In this document: positions 21,811-34,557 of the stretch, piece by piece | Position numbering within the stretch: the first letter of the stretch is position 1 | Layout: every line of letters starts with the position of its first letter | Assembly: GCA_030998225.1 (NCBI GenBank) | Contig: JAPYXD010000704.1 | Span: 2,852,001 to 2,916,000 of the forward strand | Direction of reading: 5' to 3' | Origin: Diplolepis rosae | Taxonomy: Eukaryota > Arthropoda > Insecta > Hymenoptera > Diplolepididae | Length of the DNA: 64,000 bases | Translations under genes and position numbers: made by a program | The notes under the pieces: model-generated | Told to the model about the DNA's origin: nothing | Seen by the model: only the letters and a program-made list of their open reading frames with translations | Database searches by the model: none

Positions 21811-24805
21811 GAATGTTCAATCTTTGTTTACTTTTGAATTTAATCATCAATATTGTTTAAATTTTTTGTTGATGTGCATAAGTGCTTATAAGTTAAGCTG
21901 ACTAATTTTTTAATACCTAAGATAGAATATTATAAAGAATTTAAAAATGAATGTCTATATGAAATAAAATATAATATTAAATTTCATATTCAAATGCGTA
22001 TGATATTTAATAATATTTTTAACAGCCTATGTACTTTAAAATTAGTTTTTCACTAAAAAACTCTCTAATTGAAATAACTCAAGAAAATGTTAAATATGCT
22101 CTTACTGGAAAAACTATAAAAGAATTTTATAGGTACGCGATTGCTACACTCTGATTGACAAACGATATGATATGACGAACAAAAGTTTTGTTGGCTCAAA
22201 AAAGTAATTTAGTTAGTGTGTGTGCAACAAAATAGTTTTATTGTCCCAAAAAAATTTTTTTGTTAGGATTAAATATTTTTGCTGGCCAAAGCGAATTTAT
22301 TTATTGGCTTAACGAAACATTTTTTTTGTCTAATAAAATAATTGTTGGCTAAAAAAAATAGTTTCATTGGCTTGAAAAAATATTTTTTACAGATCAAAAA
22401 TGTTAATCGTGATAAAAATTATTTAATTATAATTGATATGTATTTGCATTTGAATGCAACTTTTTTTGTGAAATTTATTTGATGAGAATTAACTTAAAGA
22501 GTGAAATTAGGACTTAGAGTGACATCTCTTAGGTTTAATTGCAAACACTTCCGTGAATTGACAATGTTAGCTGGTAAATTACCTAGAATTAACTATTTTT
22601 TTCAAACTAATTCTGATCATTGAAATTCAACGTTTAAAAGTTATTTTAAAATTTTACTATTTGAGGCCAAAAATCCAAATGATAATAATTGAATTTACTT
22701 TTTAAAATATAACTATTTAAAGCTCTGAATGGGCTTTTATCAAAATCTCGAAAATTTACATATAAGGTATGTAGTAATTTCTTTGTATTGAAATTGGAAT
22801 TTCTGGAAAATTATTTAACCTCTACATTACTAGGCTGATGTAAATGATAGAATTTTTGAAAATTAAAGTTTGCGGATAAAAGAAAAATTTGTTGAAATTA
22901 TTTTTCACTGGTTTAATACCTGAAAAAGAGTTTCATTGACTTAAAGAAATGATTTATTTGAATGAAAAAAAATTTTTTTGATCCAAACAAAGTATCTTTG
23001 AACCAAATAAAAATTTTTTCAAATTAAATAAATTTCTACCTTAAGGGATTTCATCACCTTTGCATGTTTAAAAAATAATTTTTTTTTTTTATTGCATAAA
23101 AAGGTCCCTTAGGGTTTCAATAATGATGCCCAATAGGTTTATCGCGGAGGTGGGCATAGCAGATTAGTTTATTAGAACCGATTTTTAGGGTCCAATGGAG
23201 TTTAAACAAGAAGAAACCTCTGTAGTGTGAAATTCATCCACCTGCAAGAAAGTATTAATAGGAAACTGATTCTTGCTTTCAAAAATTAGAAATTCACAAT
23301 CTGAATTTTTGTGATTGCAATCATATAAAATTTATTTTGGAAAGTGTGAAATTACAGCATTTTAATGAGGCTCAGAAAATTTGGAGGAATCCTAGCACCA
23401 GATGGAATGCAGAATAAATTAGTTCCATAAACAAATTGAAACAGAATAATTTATTTCCTTTAGTTCTTGCAAAATTCTAAAAAATCGTCTTTGACACAAA
23501 TTTTTTACAATTATTAATATTGTTAAGAAAATTCGCTCTAATTCGTGTATATTTATAAAATACGAGTACATTGCCCAATTAAAAAAAAAAATATTGAAAT
23601 AAATTCATTGAAGTTCATGATATTATAAAAAGTATAATTAAAAAAGAACATTTTTCCACAATTCTGACTTCTTTTTAAGAATGTACACGGAGAAACTCTT
23701 CATTGTAAAATTTAGTATTGTTATATTTATTTTTACTAAAAGTCAATAGGAAACGAGGATGTAACGTCACTTTTTTAGAAATTACTATTTTGAATATTAA
23801 ACTATGGAGTTACTAATAATATTGGAGAAAATGGTGATATAATTGTATTTATGCCTAAACACAAAATCAAGTTTTATTTCTTGAAATAGTAAAATCGTAA
23901 TCGACACAATTACTTGTATATTGAAGTATACCCAATAAATGTTTCATTAATTGCTAGAAAAGAATTTTAAGTTTACAAAAGACAATAGTAAAGTCACATT
24001 TTTGTCTAACCGAATCACCATAATCTTTTGGAGATAGTGGAACCATATTTATAACTTTTCTTATCGAAAATAGGAAATAATAGCACCTCCATGATATAAA
24101 AAAATCACTCATTCATAAATTTTACCATAGTTCTTATTAAATTTTGTGAGCTACATAGAGAGAGATTTATAAACATAGTTACATATTTACATACACATAC
24201 ACGTATATGCATATCAATATAAATAATAAACATACCAATGCACGCTCAAATACTAATTCAATGCAACTTAACCTAACTGCACAACGCACACATTCATATA
24301 TTCATAAACGCATCGCAGTGATATGTCAATTAGAATGTAGCAACTTCATTATATACTGAACTGTGGAAACTTTTACGATTTGTGAGGAAAAGCTCGGTAG
24401 TCCCTCTGCTAGAAAAAATCGTAAGTTAGAAAGGCGCCATATTCAAATGTAAAAAAATATATTACTATATCGGCTACCGACAAATAATCATAACGAGCAC
24501 ATGGAGCGATTCTCGGGTAATATCAGAAACGTTCGGCGTATCTGACGTCACTCGGCAGTACATTTAATATTTCCAATGGGAATTTTGGCAACGTTCTATT
24601 CCAATATATGATGTATTCGATTGCAAAATATTCAAGTGTTTCTCTCTTCATTCTTCATTACTATTGACAATGGTAATTTCTCTAAACTATTTTTCAATTT
24701 ATATTATTCAAAAGATCAATTCTTGCATTGATAGTTTTACTTTTTATTTATATAGGTATCACTTATTTCTTGTTTCAAAATTTACTTAATTATAATAATA
24801 ATTTC
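21811..24805. other. 3 kb AT-rich stretch without a gene; isolated element end
   Basis: No domain or splice-supported frame found. AACAAAA/TTTTGTT units at 22180-22390 resemble the 5162 miniature element. An isolated left end CACGGAGAAACTCTTCA starts at 23686 after TA, with no partner found. A tract of ACATACACATACACG sits near 24190. Confidence 0.4.
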
Positions 24806-25505
24806 ATTTTTACATTCTCATCATGGATGTCTGTCTGTAGGTCGTATACTCGATAACTTTCGATAGAATTATCAGACTGAATTGAGCTTGGACACACTTT
24901 ATCGGAGCCGAAAAATTAAGGACAAGTTCGTTAACCAGCCATATCCAACCAAAATTGAGGAAACTATACCATTTTTTGTGTTTTTGAAAAAATCAAAAAA
25001 ATTCTAATACTGGTTGTTGATAGTGCTCATGAACCTCTACAAATTATCTTCATAACATTCTTTGATTAAATCAAAATTAGAAATGTTACAGCATGTAAAG
25101 TTATTCGTTTTAAAAAGACCTACAATTTTTATCTAACACAGATTCTGATAAAACATATACTTTTCGTTTCAATTCCAAAATTACGATTAAAATTCAAAAA
25201 TTCAATTTTTTAGACAAAATATGTGAGATACAAAAAAAACGTTTAGATGGAAAATTATTTGCCTAAATGAGGTCTACAAATTCTCATCAAGATACTTCTC
25301 GACAGAATGTATATTTTATGTTTTGATTATAAGAAGCACTATTGAAAGATTCCATTTTTTAGCCTAAATATGTGATATGTGTATTAAAAAGTTACTGAAA
25401 TGTATAGAGAAAATCGAGCGCGAAGCGCGAGTGTCATGATGAGAATGTGTTCCTTAAGGCCGATAGAGCCTTAAGTGAATTGAATTTCCTGTTTTACTTA
25501 AACTC
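24806..25505 (+). repeat. Interspersed hairpin repeat, copy 2
   Basis: It carries the same opening (ACATTCTCATCATGGATG), then an internal deletion to TGTCTGTCTGTAGGTCG. The body runs to CGAGCGCGAAGCGCGAG (25416) and GAGAATGTGTTCCTTAAGG. It matches copy 1 up to about 25505. Confidence 0.65.
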
Positions 25506-26320
25506 AAACCGGATCACATGACTTGATTCCTACCTTACCAGCACTTTCTCATTTGTGTGACCCCATTTCTGTAAAAATAAGATAACAATTTGAAAATTTG
25601 TGAGAGTAAATGAAATGCACTAAGACAAGTCTGTCTGGTCATATGTTAAATATTTATAATTATTAAAAAAAAATTTCAAGGAATTTTTTTTTCATAATTA
25701 TAAACATTTATGACCAGACGGGCCTATATTAATGTATTTTATTCAACTCTACAATTTTCCAGTTGCCTGTCTTCATTTTTATGGAAATGGGGTTACACAA
25801 ACTGAAATAGCGGTAAAGTAGGAATCTAGTCACATGACCAGATTGGTCCATGGGCTTCAATTGTATCACATGTCATGTACATGTTGTGTACATGTTATGT
25901 ACACATTAGTTGTAATTCAAACGAGAATTGACTAAATCACGTTTTGAAGTGGGTTAGTTAGTATTAGTATTTTATATAACTTACAGTTTACGAGTAATTG
26001 CAATTGTAAGGTTCCATCAAAGAAACGTAATTTACTAAAATCAATTAAACTTTGATCTATTTAATATTTAATTCCATTAGCCCGATATGCATTATTCACA
26101 AGATGTAGCAATGATCTACACTTACAATTGATCCTTCAACTGTTTAATAAAGGTAATTGGATTCACGTAATATTATCTTGGTTCATTAAACAGAATAGTT
26201 AGGTTAGATCTGTCAAGTACTGCACTAAAAAAGATAAATATTAAACGACATTTGGCTTTGATAATTTGGGTAAGTTTAAGTTGTATGTCGTTCAACTCCG
26301 ATGTGCTATCTTCAATATAT
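25506..26320. other. Unassigned stretch; no gene
   Basis: A long imperfect inverted repeat lies around 25505-25860: GGATCACATGACTTGATTCC with TTTCTGTAAAAAT against GGGGTTACACAAAC and GGAATCTAGTCACATGACC. It probably marks another miniature element. GTACATGTTGTGTACATG near 25875 is a small tandem repeat. Confidence 0.4.
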
Positions 26321-26592
26321 TACTCTCTAAATCTAAATCAGTCAAAATCTACTGATTATCAGTGAAATTTGTATGATTTGAATAGCTGAAAAGAGGTTAC
26401 TGTGAATCAGTCAAACTTCACTGATTCAATCAGTGAAAATTAACTGGTTTAACACTGAAAATATTTTTTACTGTTACTCCAGTATACATATTGACTGATT
26501 TGACAGTGAATTTTTTTTCACTGATGAATCTGTGAAAATTAAAATTACTGATTCAATCAATACAAATTTGACTGATTCAGATTTAAAGAGTA
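26321..26592. mobile_element. TACTCTCTAAAT-ended miniature element, copy 1
   Basis: Ends are TACTCTCTAAATCTAAATCA and GACTGATTCAGATTTAAAGA followed by GTA. The interior is built from CAGTCAAA, CACTGAT and ATCAGTG units in both orientations. A second copy is at 29380-29604. Confidence 0.7.
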
Positions 26593-27234
26593 GATATTTA
26601 TGGTTAATATCAGAGATTGTAGATTTCAATGCGAATTCTGATATTAACCATTTTTATATCGTCTATAAAGATAAAAATGTTACATATAATGTACTGATAT
26701 CTATAATATATACATCGTGGGGTAATATAAAAAATTTAAAGATTTCAATATCTACTTCTTAATATCCATTTTTCTTAAAGTGTATTTAATTCTGCGGTTT
26801 GAGATAAGATTATATTGATGGTACTTTAAAATTTTTTCTTGATGAGAAAACTTGACATCTAATTACATTTCAGCTAGCTCATCAAGCATCACAATTTTAT
26901 GAAAAACATTTTTCAGTTATCGAAATTTAATTTGATCATTGTACATTTTATTGCATGTGTCAAGGCTGAAGGCGGGAGAAATATATTTTATTCACATATA
27001 TGGGGAAATAAATTCTATTTTATTTTGAAAGCGTTTATACAGATGTACCACGAGTGTGTTGTGGAATAGGAATTATATAGTATAAAAGAGTTTTGCATAA
27101 AATGCAATTTTCTCAGTTGGTAAAGCAGTTTATACACGTATACTAAAGTCTTAACACTATATTCCTATTCTGCAACCCTCTCGTAGCCACTCTGTACACG
27201 TATGCGGCTTACCATGTCATTCATTTTCTACTTA
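26593..27234. other. AT-rich stretch; no gene
   Basis: It contains a tRNA-D-arm-like CTCAGTTGGTAAAGCAG at 27115 that has no matching T arm. No other signal was seen. Confidence 0.4.
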
Positions 27235-27379
27235 GGTTGACATAATGTCTAAGTTTAAAGGTGCTGTCTTACCAAGACCCACTTTCTCTACTAGAAATAC
27301 TTCGCCAGTAGAAACAGTCAACTCACAATCAGATCAAGTAGAAAAGTACATAGTGCAAAGATATATTCTTTCAATTTAA
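27235..27379 (+). CDS. Possible orphan exon with an ATG
   Basis: After a plausible acceptor (TTTTCTACTTAG) an ATG at 27245 opens a 44-codon frame starting MSKFKGAVLPRPTFSTRN and ending at TAA 27377. A possible donor (GAAAA before GTACAT) lies at 27346. Residue use is hydrophilic and proline/serine/threonine-rich, unlike the chance frames nearby. No family recognised and no partner exon found, so it may be a fragment of a mobile-element or host gene. Confidence 0.3.
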
Positions 27380-27749
27380 AAAATTCAAATGAGAAAGTTT
27401 AGCATATTTCTAAAGTGTGCCCTAAATCAAAGATACACTAAACTATAATTATGTGCCAATTGTTATTTTTGGCAAAATTTTTAATAGCTTCTTGTAAATT
27501 TAATTTTAATTTTTTACACAGCTAAAAACTTTGAACTAAAAAACTTTTTTACTCTACTGTAAAAAAGTTTTGAAACTAATAGAAAATAACAACGAAATTT
27601 AGCAAAAAGCTACAATTTTTCCATAGAATTGATATATGAATATCTATACTTTTTTGTATTTTGTAGATAAGCATATATTTGATTTTAATGAATGTCATAA
27701 TTAAATAGACTGTGTAAGTAACTAGTAAGTAGACCAAAATAGACTGTTT

Positions 27750-28330
27750 CTAATGGTCTCTGCAAAAATGGTTCCTCTAACGGGTTTTTCCCGTCGTGAG
27801 GCATTCATTAGTGGCTTTGGTGGCAAAATAGTTTCAAAATGGCGGGTCTTTAAAGTCGAGGAATCGAAACAGAGTCGCGTATCGCATATCCTCGTCAAAG
27901 CTAGCCCGGGCAGCATCGACCGGTGTTTCATGGTTTAGCGCAAGCGCTTTTCTTACCCGAGAATATCAACCGAATGTCGTGCTTCAATACCTGATCGTTC
28001 GCCCCTTTCTCTTCGCTTCGCCAAACTCTTCTGCACCCCCACAAGCCACCCCATGATCCGACATTATTCGCCGATTGTAGCGAAATCACCACCGAGGAAG
28101 CAAGCTGTCCTGATTTTTCCCTCCGTTCTACCCACAACCGGATATCTATTGACTGTCTCTTCTTTGGACGCACTTCGAACCATTTTAGGACCTTCGAGTA
28201 CAGGGTTTCGATTTCGAGGTCTCAGCATACTTTCAGATCGACAGCGATCCGTATTGTCAAGATTCTTTGCGATGCTTACGTATATTAGGTGTCACAGACT
28301 ACGTGCCTCAAATTCCAATGTCAACTGCGC
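27750..28330. other. GC-richer block, no convincing gene
   Basis: This 580-base block is clearly less AT-rich than its flanks. Frames of 60 to 100 residues exist on both strands but overlap each other, and none shows a known motif, start context or splice signals. It could be a piece of an LTR element, an untranslated exon or foreign DNA. Confidence 0.4.
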
Positions 28331-28337
28331 TTTTAAC

Positions 28338-29026
28338 ACCCAGAAAAAATTTCTTTGATTCAAAAAAAATTTCTTTCAATCAAACAAATTTGCGCATTGC
28401 TATACGGTAAAAGAAAAGTTTCTTTGATTTAAATTAATTTCTTGATTGTTTTTTTCTTTCAATTTAAGAAATGAATGTCTGCGCAGTTACATAAGTACAT
28501 TTGTAATGAAATTAACAGAAATATTTTCTTTAATTTAAAGAAAAAATTGTCTTCGTTCAAGATAATAAAATTAAATAAATTATTTCTCAAGTTTTTTCCG
28601 GTATTGTATTTGAATCAAATAAATCATTTTAAGGAAACAATTTCTTTTATTTAAAGAAGGCTATAAACGTGATTTCTGTAAATCAAGAAAATTTATATTT
28701 GAAATAAGTAGAGAGATAAGTGGCTTTTCCGGTGTTGTAATGATGTTTTAATTAGTACGTCGACGTTTCGACCAAGAATTTGGTGCTTTTCAAAAGTACA
28801 AAAGATGAAAATACATCAAAAGCGAAGAGTGTAAAAATATTTTGTAAAAAGACAAAGTGGTTATTCAAGAAATAAAAAATATACATTTTTTTAATGAAAC
28901 AATGAAAAAAGAGAGGAAAAGGAGAAAACATACCTTATATTTGTTTTAAAGGTGTTTTTACTTCGGATTGAAGAAATGAAGTTAAAAAAACGATTTCTTA
29001 AATTTAAATAAAACTTTTTTCTGGGT
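28338..29026. mobile_element. CCCAGAAAAAA-ended non-autonomous element
   Basis: It starts ACCCAGAAAAAATTTCTTTG and ends AAAACTTTTTTCTGGGT. The interior carries AAATTTCTTT and AAAGAAAT units in both orientations, and a minus-strand Penelope-like GAAACGTCG motif at 28759-28795. A related fragment lies at 50598-50790 (CCAGAAAAAAATTTTATT). No protein. Confidence 0.55.
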
Positions 29027-29379
29027 CAAATGATGCTCGGAAAGAAAGTTACTTTTCGTTTCAATAAATCGATATCCTAACAAATACTGGGATCCTCGAA
29101 TATGTGCTGTAAAGTTACTTTTATTCGTTCAAAATTATCAACTAGGATTTGAATCAAATTTCTCGACAAATATGGGATTATACGGAGAAAAATGGATTAT
29201 AAAATTTAATATCCAGATCCAGTGACTATGAGTCAGCCATTTATATTATAAATAGTACAATCTAGATCATGAGAATTATAATCCAGATTATAAGTGACAT
29301 AACCTACAATTTATTCTATGTTATAAAATTATACCGTTTATAATCGAGATTAGACTTTTTATAATTAAAATGACTGTCC

Positions 29380-29604
29380 TACTCTCTAAATCTGAATCAG
29401 TCAAAGTTCCATTGATTTAATCAGTCAGTTGTCTTTCCACTGATTCATCAGTGGGAAAGATATTTTTCACTGCCAAATAAGTTAATTTTCACTGATTGGA
29501 TCAGTAAAATTTGACTGGTTTATAGTAACCTCTATTTAGCTATTTTAATTAGTCAAATTTCACTGCTAATCAGTAGATTTTGACTGATTTAGATTTAGAG
29601 AGTA
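29380..29604. mobile_element. TACTCTCTAAAT-ended miniature element, copy 2
   Basis: Ends are TACTCTCTAAATCTGAATCA and GACTGATTTAGATTTAGAGA followed by GTA, with the same CAGTCAAA/CACTGAT interior as the copy at 26321. Just upstream (29175-29375) is a fragment starting ACGGAGAAAAATGGATTATA that resembles the element at 41913. Confidence 0.7.
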
Positions 29605-29631
29605 CAGTTGTAACCGAGGAGTAATGACAGT

Positions 29632-30412
29632 ACTGCCTGTAAATACTGTGCCAAACATTTCCATATTACTGGCTTGCTACTGGCGCAGTGCTAGAGTAGT
29701 ATTCTTTGGCAGTACTGGTGAAACACTGAAGTAGGGATATCATTAACAGTTGGCACTCTACTAGTTTTCTACTGGTGCAGTGGTGATTACTATAACTGGA
29801 AAAAGTCGACAAAAGAGTTCAACTGTTTTACTAATGCCGCAGTACTAATTATCATTACTGGAAAATTGCCGACGTGCTATTTACACAACCTTTTACTTAT
29901 CTATTTTTGACATATCCATTCAAAATGTATTTTTATAAATAATTTCATAATTATTTTTCATTGAGCGTTTCATACATTTTTAATTATTATTGCAAAAGAA
30001 CTATATTTGTCAATACAAAATATGAAATTACAATAAAATGTTTTTATTCAATTTGTATAAATTTACTTTTAATAGTATTGTAAAACTTAACGATAATCTG
30101 GCTCCTAATATAGCTTTACTAGAAGTTAGAATACTTTTGTAATTACAAAATGTCACCAGATAAAATCCAGTCAGTATCGGCTGCTAATACTCGACCAGTA
30201 CTATTTTAAAGTACCAGCCCAGTACTGACTGCCAACTGCCAGTCGAGTTATAATTGGAGGTCTAACCAGTACTGCTTTCAATTACCAGATCAGTACTGGC
30301 TGTAAACTCCCAGCCGAGTTATTATTAGGTTCTAGCCAGTACTGTGCCAGTATCCATGCTGATATTGTGTCAGTACTCTGTCTGTACCAGAAATTCAAAG
30401 ACGGTACTGGCG
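29632..30412. repeat. Element with many CAGTACTGG-type subrepeats
   Basis: CAGTACTG, CCAGTACTG and GCAGTACTGG units recur about a dozen times in the first 250 and last 250 bases, with an AT-rich centre (29900-30150). Clustered short palindromic units at both ends are typical of transposase-binding subterminal repeats. No clear terminal sequence or protein was seen. Confidence 0.5.
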
Positions 30413-30749
30413 TTTCCAATTTTTGAAAATAAATTCTTTAATGGCTGAAACCATTAAAAGACAATTTTCCAAAACAACATTTTTATAAACAGTTCCTGAA
30501 TTTGATACAGTTCACTCATGCAGAAATTTTTCCGTGGCCCAGATAAGGCATGAATCTGGCAAGCCCTGACTATGTATTTAACGCTGAAGTGGACCTTGGT
30601 CCGGATTGTCGGACAAATAATTGTAACGCAATCTACCGGACTTCGAACTTATTTGAGAAGTCTAGGTCTGGTTTGACGTGTAATGGCTATATGCAAAAAA
30701 AATGAAATTCAAAATTTACTTGCCCAAAACCAGTTAAGCGTTTTAAGTG

Positions 30750-31100
30750 CACGGAGAAAAAATATTTTGTTCTGTATTAGCAAACGGATTGTTGATATAT
30801 ATACAACCAATAAATTTTTTCTACTGTCCCAACAAAACTTTTTGTTGAATCAACCAAAAGTTACAACAGGACTTGCACACGGAAAAAAATAGTTCAGTGA
30901 AGTTTATAGAACTGTTGAAGAGTTGAAGATACAGGCATTTACGGAACAGAATTCTGCAAAATTTATAGAACTTTTCAGTATAAAATGCAGAACATTCAGG
31001 AAAAATTATTGAAAGTTCTACATTAATTATGAAAAGTTCTATAAATTTTGTAGAACTTGTTTGCGCAAATGCCTGTATCCTTAACTCCTAAACAGTTCTA
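30750..31100. mobile_element. Two partial CACGG-ended miniature elements side by side
   Basis: CACGGAGAAAAAATATTTTG at 30750 continues GTATTAGCAAACGGATTGTT, the left part of the family seen complete at 52781-53527. A second start, CACGGAAAAAAATAGTTCAG at 30878 after CA, has an internal inverted repeat (AAATGCCTGTATCC against GATACAGGCATTT). Its right terminus is missing. Confidence 0.55.
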
Positions 31101-31104
31101 TAAT

Positions 31105-31465
31105 AGTATATAATAGTCCTGCGAGCATTTTAAGCGAGTCTCGTAATTACCCGAATCTAATCTAGTATTCATCATGATTTTCGTCCATTGCACTTGATAT
31201 TTTGCGACTAGCTCTGGACATTTTAATTTTCTCGATCTTGTGTAGTAGTAGCGTATTGTAATAGAGCATGCGTAGTTCAAATGTACAAGGCTTTGTCAGT
31301 ACGGTGCCAACGCTGTACGAAGAAGAAGATTAAGCTCCGCTGTATGGTTATAGGTACATGCGTAGTTCAATTTTTACATTACATTCCTCTGTATCGTAAT
31401 ACACAACATTACGCTACTATCAACTGTAGCGTAAAAACGAGTTTACGCGCCAGAGGCACATAAAT
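31105..31465. repeat. Composite of two dispersed repeats
   Basis: 31110-31252 (CCTGCGAGCATTTTAAGCGA to GATCTTGTGTAGTAGTA) matches parts of 39780-40000. 31253-31465 (GCGTATTGTAATAG to GCGCCAGAGGCACATAAA) matches 48118-48335. Both hold CG-containing words (GCATGCG, TTTACGCGCC) that stand out in this AT-rich DNA. Confidence 0.6.
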
Positions 31466-32409
31466 TAAATTTAACTATTTTCTTCCGAGCACATGCGCAG
31501 TCAATAACTTTCCAGCTGCGGGCCTAAAAATTCATTTGCAGAACTTTATCGGTCCATTCCAATGCCTGGCAAAGAGAAATGCACAGAATAGATCAATCGA
31601 TACCTGCAATTGAATAATTTCTCGGCCTGTAGCCTGGGAGTTATAAAAGCACCTTTAGATTTTATTTATATTTCACCTGTTTTATAATTCAATTTTTTTA
31701 AAAATAATGTATTAAGGGGTTAGATACACTTAACATTTTTAAAAAATCGATTTTTTAATATTGCATTTTCTGAAAGCTGGTATTGAGGAAGAAGGTTCAC
31801 TTTATGGTCCCGTAATTGGTAACTCAATGTAAGTTGAAAAATAAAATTTTTATATACATCCAAATCATACTTGAAACTTTAAACGCGTTTTTCTCGAAAC
31901 CGCACGTTTCCAAAGTCGGTGAACACTCTAGCTCTATAACAGCTCAACCGATCGTTACCAAATGTTCACCAGTTATTAATAACATAAATGGCCTCCGGCT
32001 GAAAGAAAGATTTTTTGATTTAATGGATTTTTTTTGCAGCCAAAAAATGAGCGATTTTTGTTATAAAAATTTAATATGGTCAAAATTGATCGTTCATCCG
32101 GAGGGAAAAGTCGTTTTCTAACTTATCTCACAAATTTTTTTATTTCAGATGATCCAGTCATGGGTAGCAATGTTCACAGCAAAACGCCTTTTTTTTATAT
32201 TTGGCAGAATGGCTGTAACTCCATTATTTATATTATTATTCAATAAAAAATTTTTTATAACATCTCGAAATATTTATTATTTGAATGCCACAACATTTAT
32301 AACAAAATAAATAAACGAATCGTCAAAAAAAAAAAAAATCGTAAAAATTGAGGTTTTTTGGCGAAATAAGTATATTATAAGTTATTATATTATTATATTA
32401 TAATTATAT
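31466..32409. other. AT-rich stretch; no gene recognised
   Basis: A 101-codon frame at 31816-32121 on the plus strand has a few conserved-looking stretches but no known motif. A long A-run at 32325-32338 and ATTATATTATT repeats at 32375-32415 mark low-complexity sequence. Confidence 0.35.
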
Positions 32410-33054
32410 TATTATAAGTTTCGTGAGAAGAAGCACCATTTTAGACAGTAAACCAGAGCTATTAGAAAAAGTTGTGAAAAAGTCCCATCATAATGGTAAA
32501 TTTTATTATGTCAATCATTACTTGCTGTCTGTCTGAAATTTGAGACTAATAATGAGACGTAATAGCAGCATTTATATCATTTTAGCGAATCTTCTGATGT
32601 AAATATACGTCATTGTATAGAGCAGAGTTTTGCAATCAGCGCTTACGACCTACGACCTACGGATTTTAACGCACCTACGTTCTACAACAAACGCACTAGA
32701 CTACTCTCGCAATTGTGGTTCGAAATTTTGGATCCTGTATTAGAAGACTGCTTTGCTAGAACGTTTTTTCGGGGGAGAAAAAGTACCATCTACGATTCTA
32801 ACGTTTGAATTCTGATGGGAACTTTTTCGAACGTTCCGATTATAATAGTCCCTAAATGCGTGAAAGTAATATTTCAACCTATGGAATGTGTTATAATGTA
32901 AACGCGAAAGATATGCATACACATCTTTAAAGGTATACTTTGTCCAAAAAAAAGTTGCCATATGAATTTTCAATTTTTACCATCATTCTTGGTGGTATTT
33001 CCCGAAACGTGTTACCATTGTATGGTATTTTCAACCATCAAATTTCTATCCGCG
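32410..33054. mobile_element. CCGCG-ended element, copy B of the 2636 family
   Basis: It shares the two conserved blocks of copy A (2636-3106). The right end, TCAACCATCAAATTTCTATC followed by CGCG, is the counterpart of copy A's CTATCCGTG end. The left terminus is lost in AT repeats. It interrupts the mariner coding remnant at 33055. Confidence 0.6.
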
Positions 33055-33324
33055 TATGTCATATGACGACCTTGCATTATCAGTTTTTGCACAGCACTAA
33101 TGTTTTCTAGCCCAACAACTGATTTTGGACGACCTTTACGAAATTGGTCGGTGAGCGAATGGCGGCCACGATTAAACTCGTTATACCAGCGTTTCACAGG
33201 GGGATAGGATGGGGCTTCATCGCCAAAAGTGGAAATAAGTTTATCGATGCATTCTTGTCTTGATAATCTACCTCAAAAGTCGTAATAAATAATCGCAAGA
33301 AAATTTTCACGAGTTAACTCCATT
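33055..33324 (-). pseudogene. Mariner transposase N-terminal fragment, second lineage
   Basis: From ATG at 33324 the minus strand reads MELTRENFLAIIYYDF, a TGA stop, then GRLSRQECIDKLISTFGDEA. It continues into KRWYNEFNRGRHSLTDQFRK, GRPKSVVGLENISAVQ and MQGRHMTY. This is the helix-turn-helix domain of a MELTRENF-type mariner. It is cut by the element ending at 33054, and the catalytic half is absent. The sequence upstream to about 33450 is probably its 5' end. Confidence 0.85.
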
Positions 33325-33450
33325 TTTTTACTGAGACACAATCTTCAAGTCACTGTAAACAGCACAAATAACGCTCAAATGACAAAACGTTCTAAAGGTG
33401 GATATTGTCAAAAAAATGTCAAACTTTCCAGTGAAAATGGTAGATGGCAC

Positions 33451-34330
33451 CTGAGAAAACTCAGTATTGCCAAGCTTCAAAATATAAATAGTGCCCCTTG
33501 TTACGTCCAGTACGTGTTAGATATAGTTTAAGGATTAAAAAAAACAATTTCTGACAGTAAAAACAACACATCAGGTATAAAAATTTTATACTACCCAGTA
33601 TATAAAGGGAAAACCTTTTAAAACACGAAATATCAGACTTTCGACTCATAAAAACTGCATAGTTAAGATACGCGCAACGGACACTGTAAGTGCTATTCCG
33701 TAAGATTTCTATTTTCGATGAGTCCAGAATTTATTTACGTTCGAAATTGTTTAAAGCTAAAATATCATGTTTACAAAAATCAAACTTTCAAATTCCATCA
33801 GACTTATGTTTAAATGCGAAATGTGCAATTACCAAATAAATCTAAGCATATAATATACATGTATATGCACATGGATATTAATATAAACGTGCATTTACAT
33901 ACATAGTATAACGGACAATTACGATAATGAATAAACAGGTGGACAGTGAGTTACTTGCTCAAAAAAAAGAATACCATATTTGTTGCGAAAATAAGAACAA
34001 AATAGTAAATTGTATATATACAAATACTACATACATACATAAATTAATGTATTTAGCATCAGCAAATCATGCACGAATAAAAGTAGCCTAATAATACCCG
34101 GTACAAGTTAATTTTAATTTAACAATCGACTTTAACTTTGGAAGTCAATCAAGTCAGTTTTCAATATGATCATATACCAGTTTTCAATGTAGTGCCTCAG
34201 GTTGTCTTGGATTGGCGAATGTTTGCATTCTTGTAAGAGATTTTAAGAAGGTAATCCTAACGGAAGTTTTATTAATAATATATAATACTAAGGGATCAAC
34301 ATTCGTTGATCACTATTGAAATAATATTTT
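33451..34330. other. AT-rich stretch; no gene
   Basis: Only low-complexity ATACAT repeats (33850-34050) and short frames without motifs were seen. Confidence 0.4.
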
Positions 34331-34339
34331 TGCATGGTG

Positions 34340-34500
34340 CGTCTTCGGACGTAACACTCTCGTAAAATTGGCTTGAGCTTCAGTATCAAATTACAAGAAA
34401 TAAACTTGAATCTATGCAAAGAATATAAGATCGAGCGCGATGGGCGCGATGATAATGTGCCCGCGAAGTGAGCAGATTTTTTTGTGTGCAATTTAGAGCC
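34340..34500 (+). repeat. 3' end of the GCGAAGC hairpin repeat
   Basis: GCTTGAGCTTCAGTATCAAA to CAGATTTTTTTGT matches 21108-21346. The hairpin core has decayed to GCCCGCGAAGTGAGC. Confidence 0.6.
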
Positions 34501-34557
34501 AGGTCAAAAAATGTCTACACAAGTATGGTTGCTTTCTGAATTAAAATTGCAACTCAG

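Noticed and set aside
27115..27131. CTCAGTTGGTAAAGCAG as a tRNA D arm
   Set aside because: No T arm or acceptor stem at the right distance.
27722..28358. Four overlapping frames on both strands in the GC-richer block
   Set aside because: They contradict one another, show no motif and have no splice or start support; kept only as an unassigned block.
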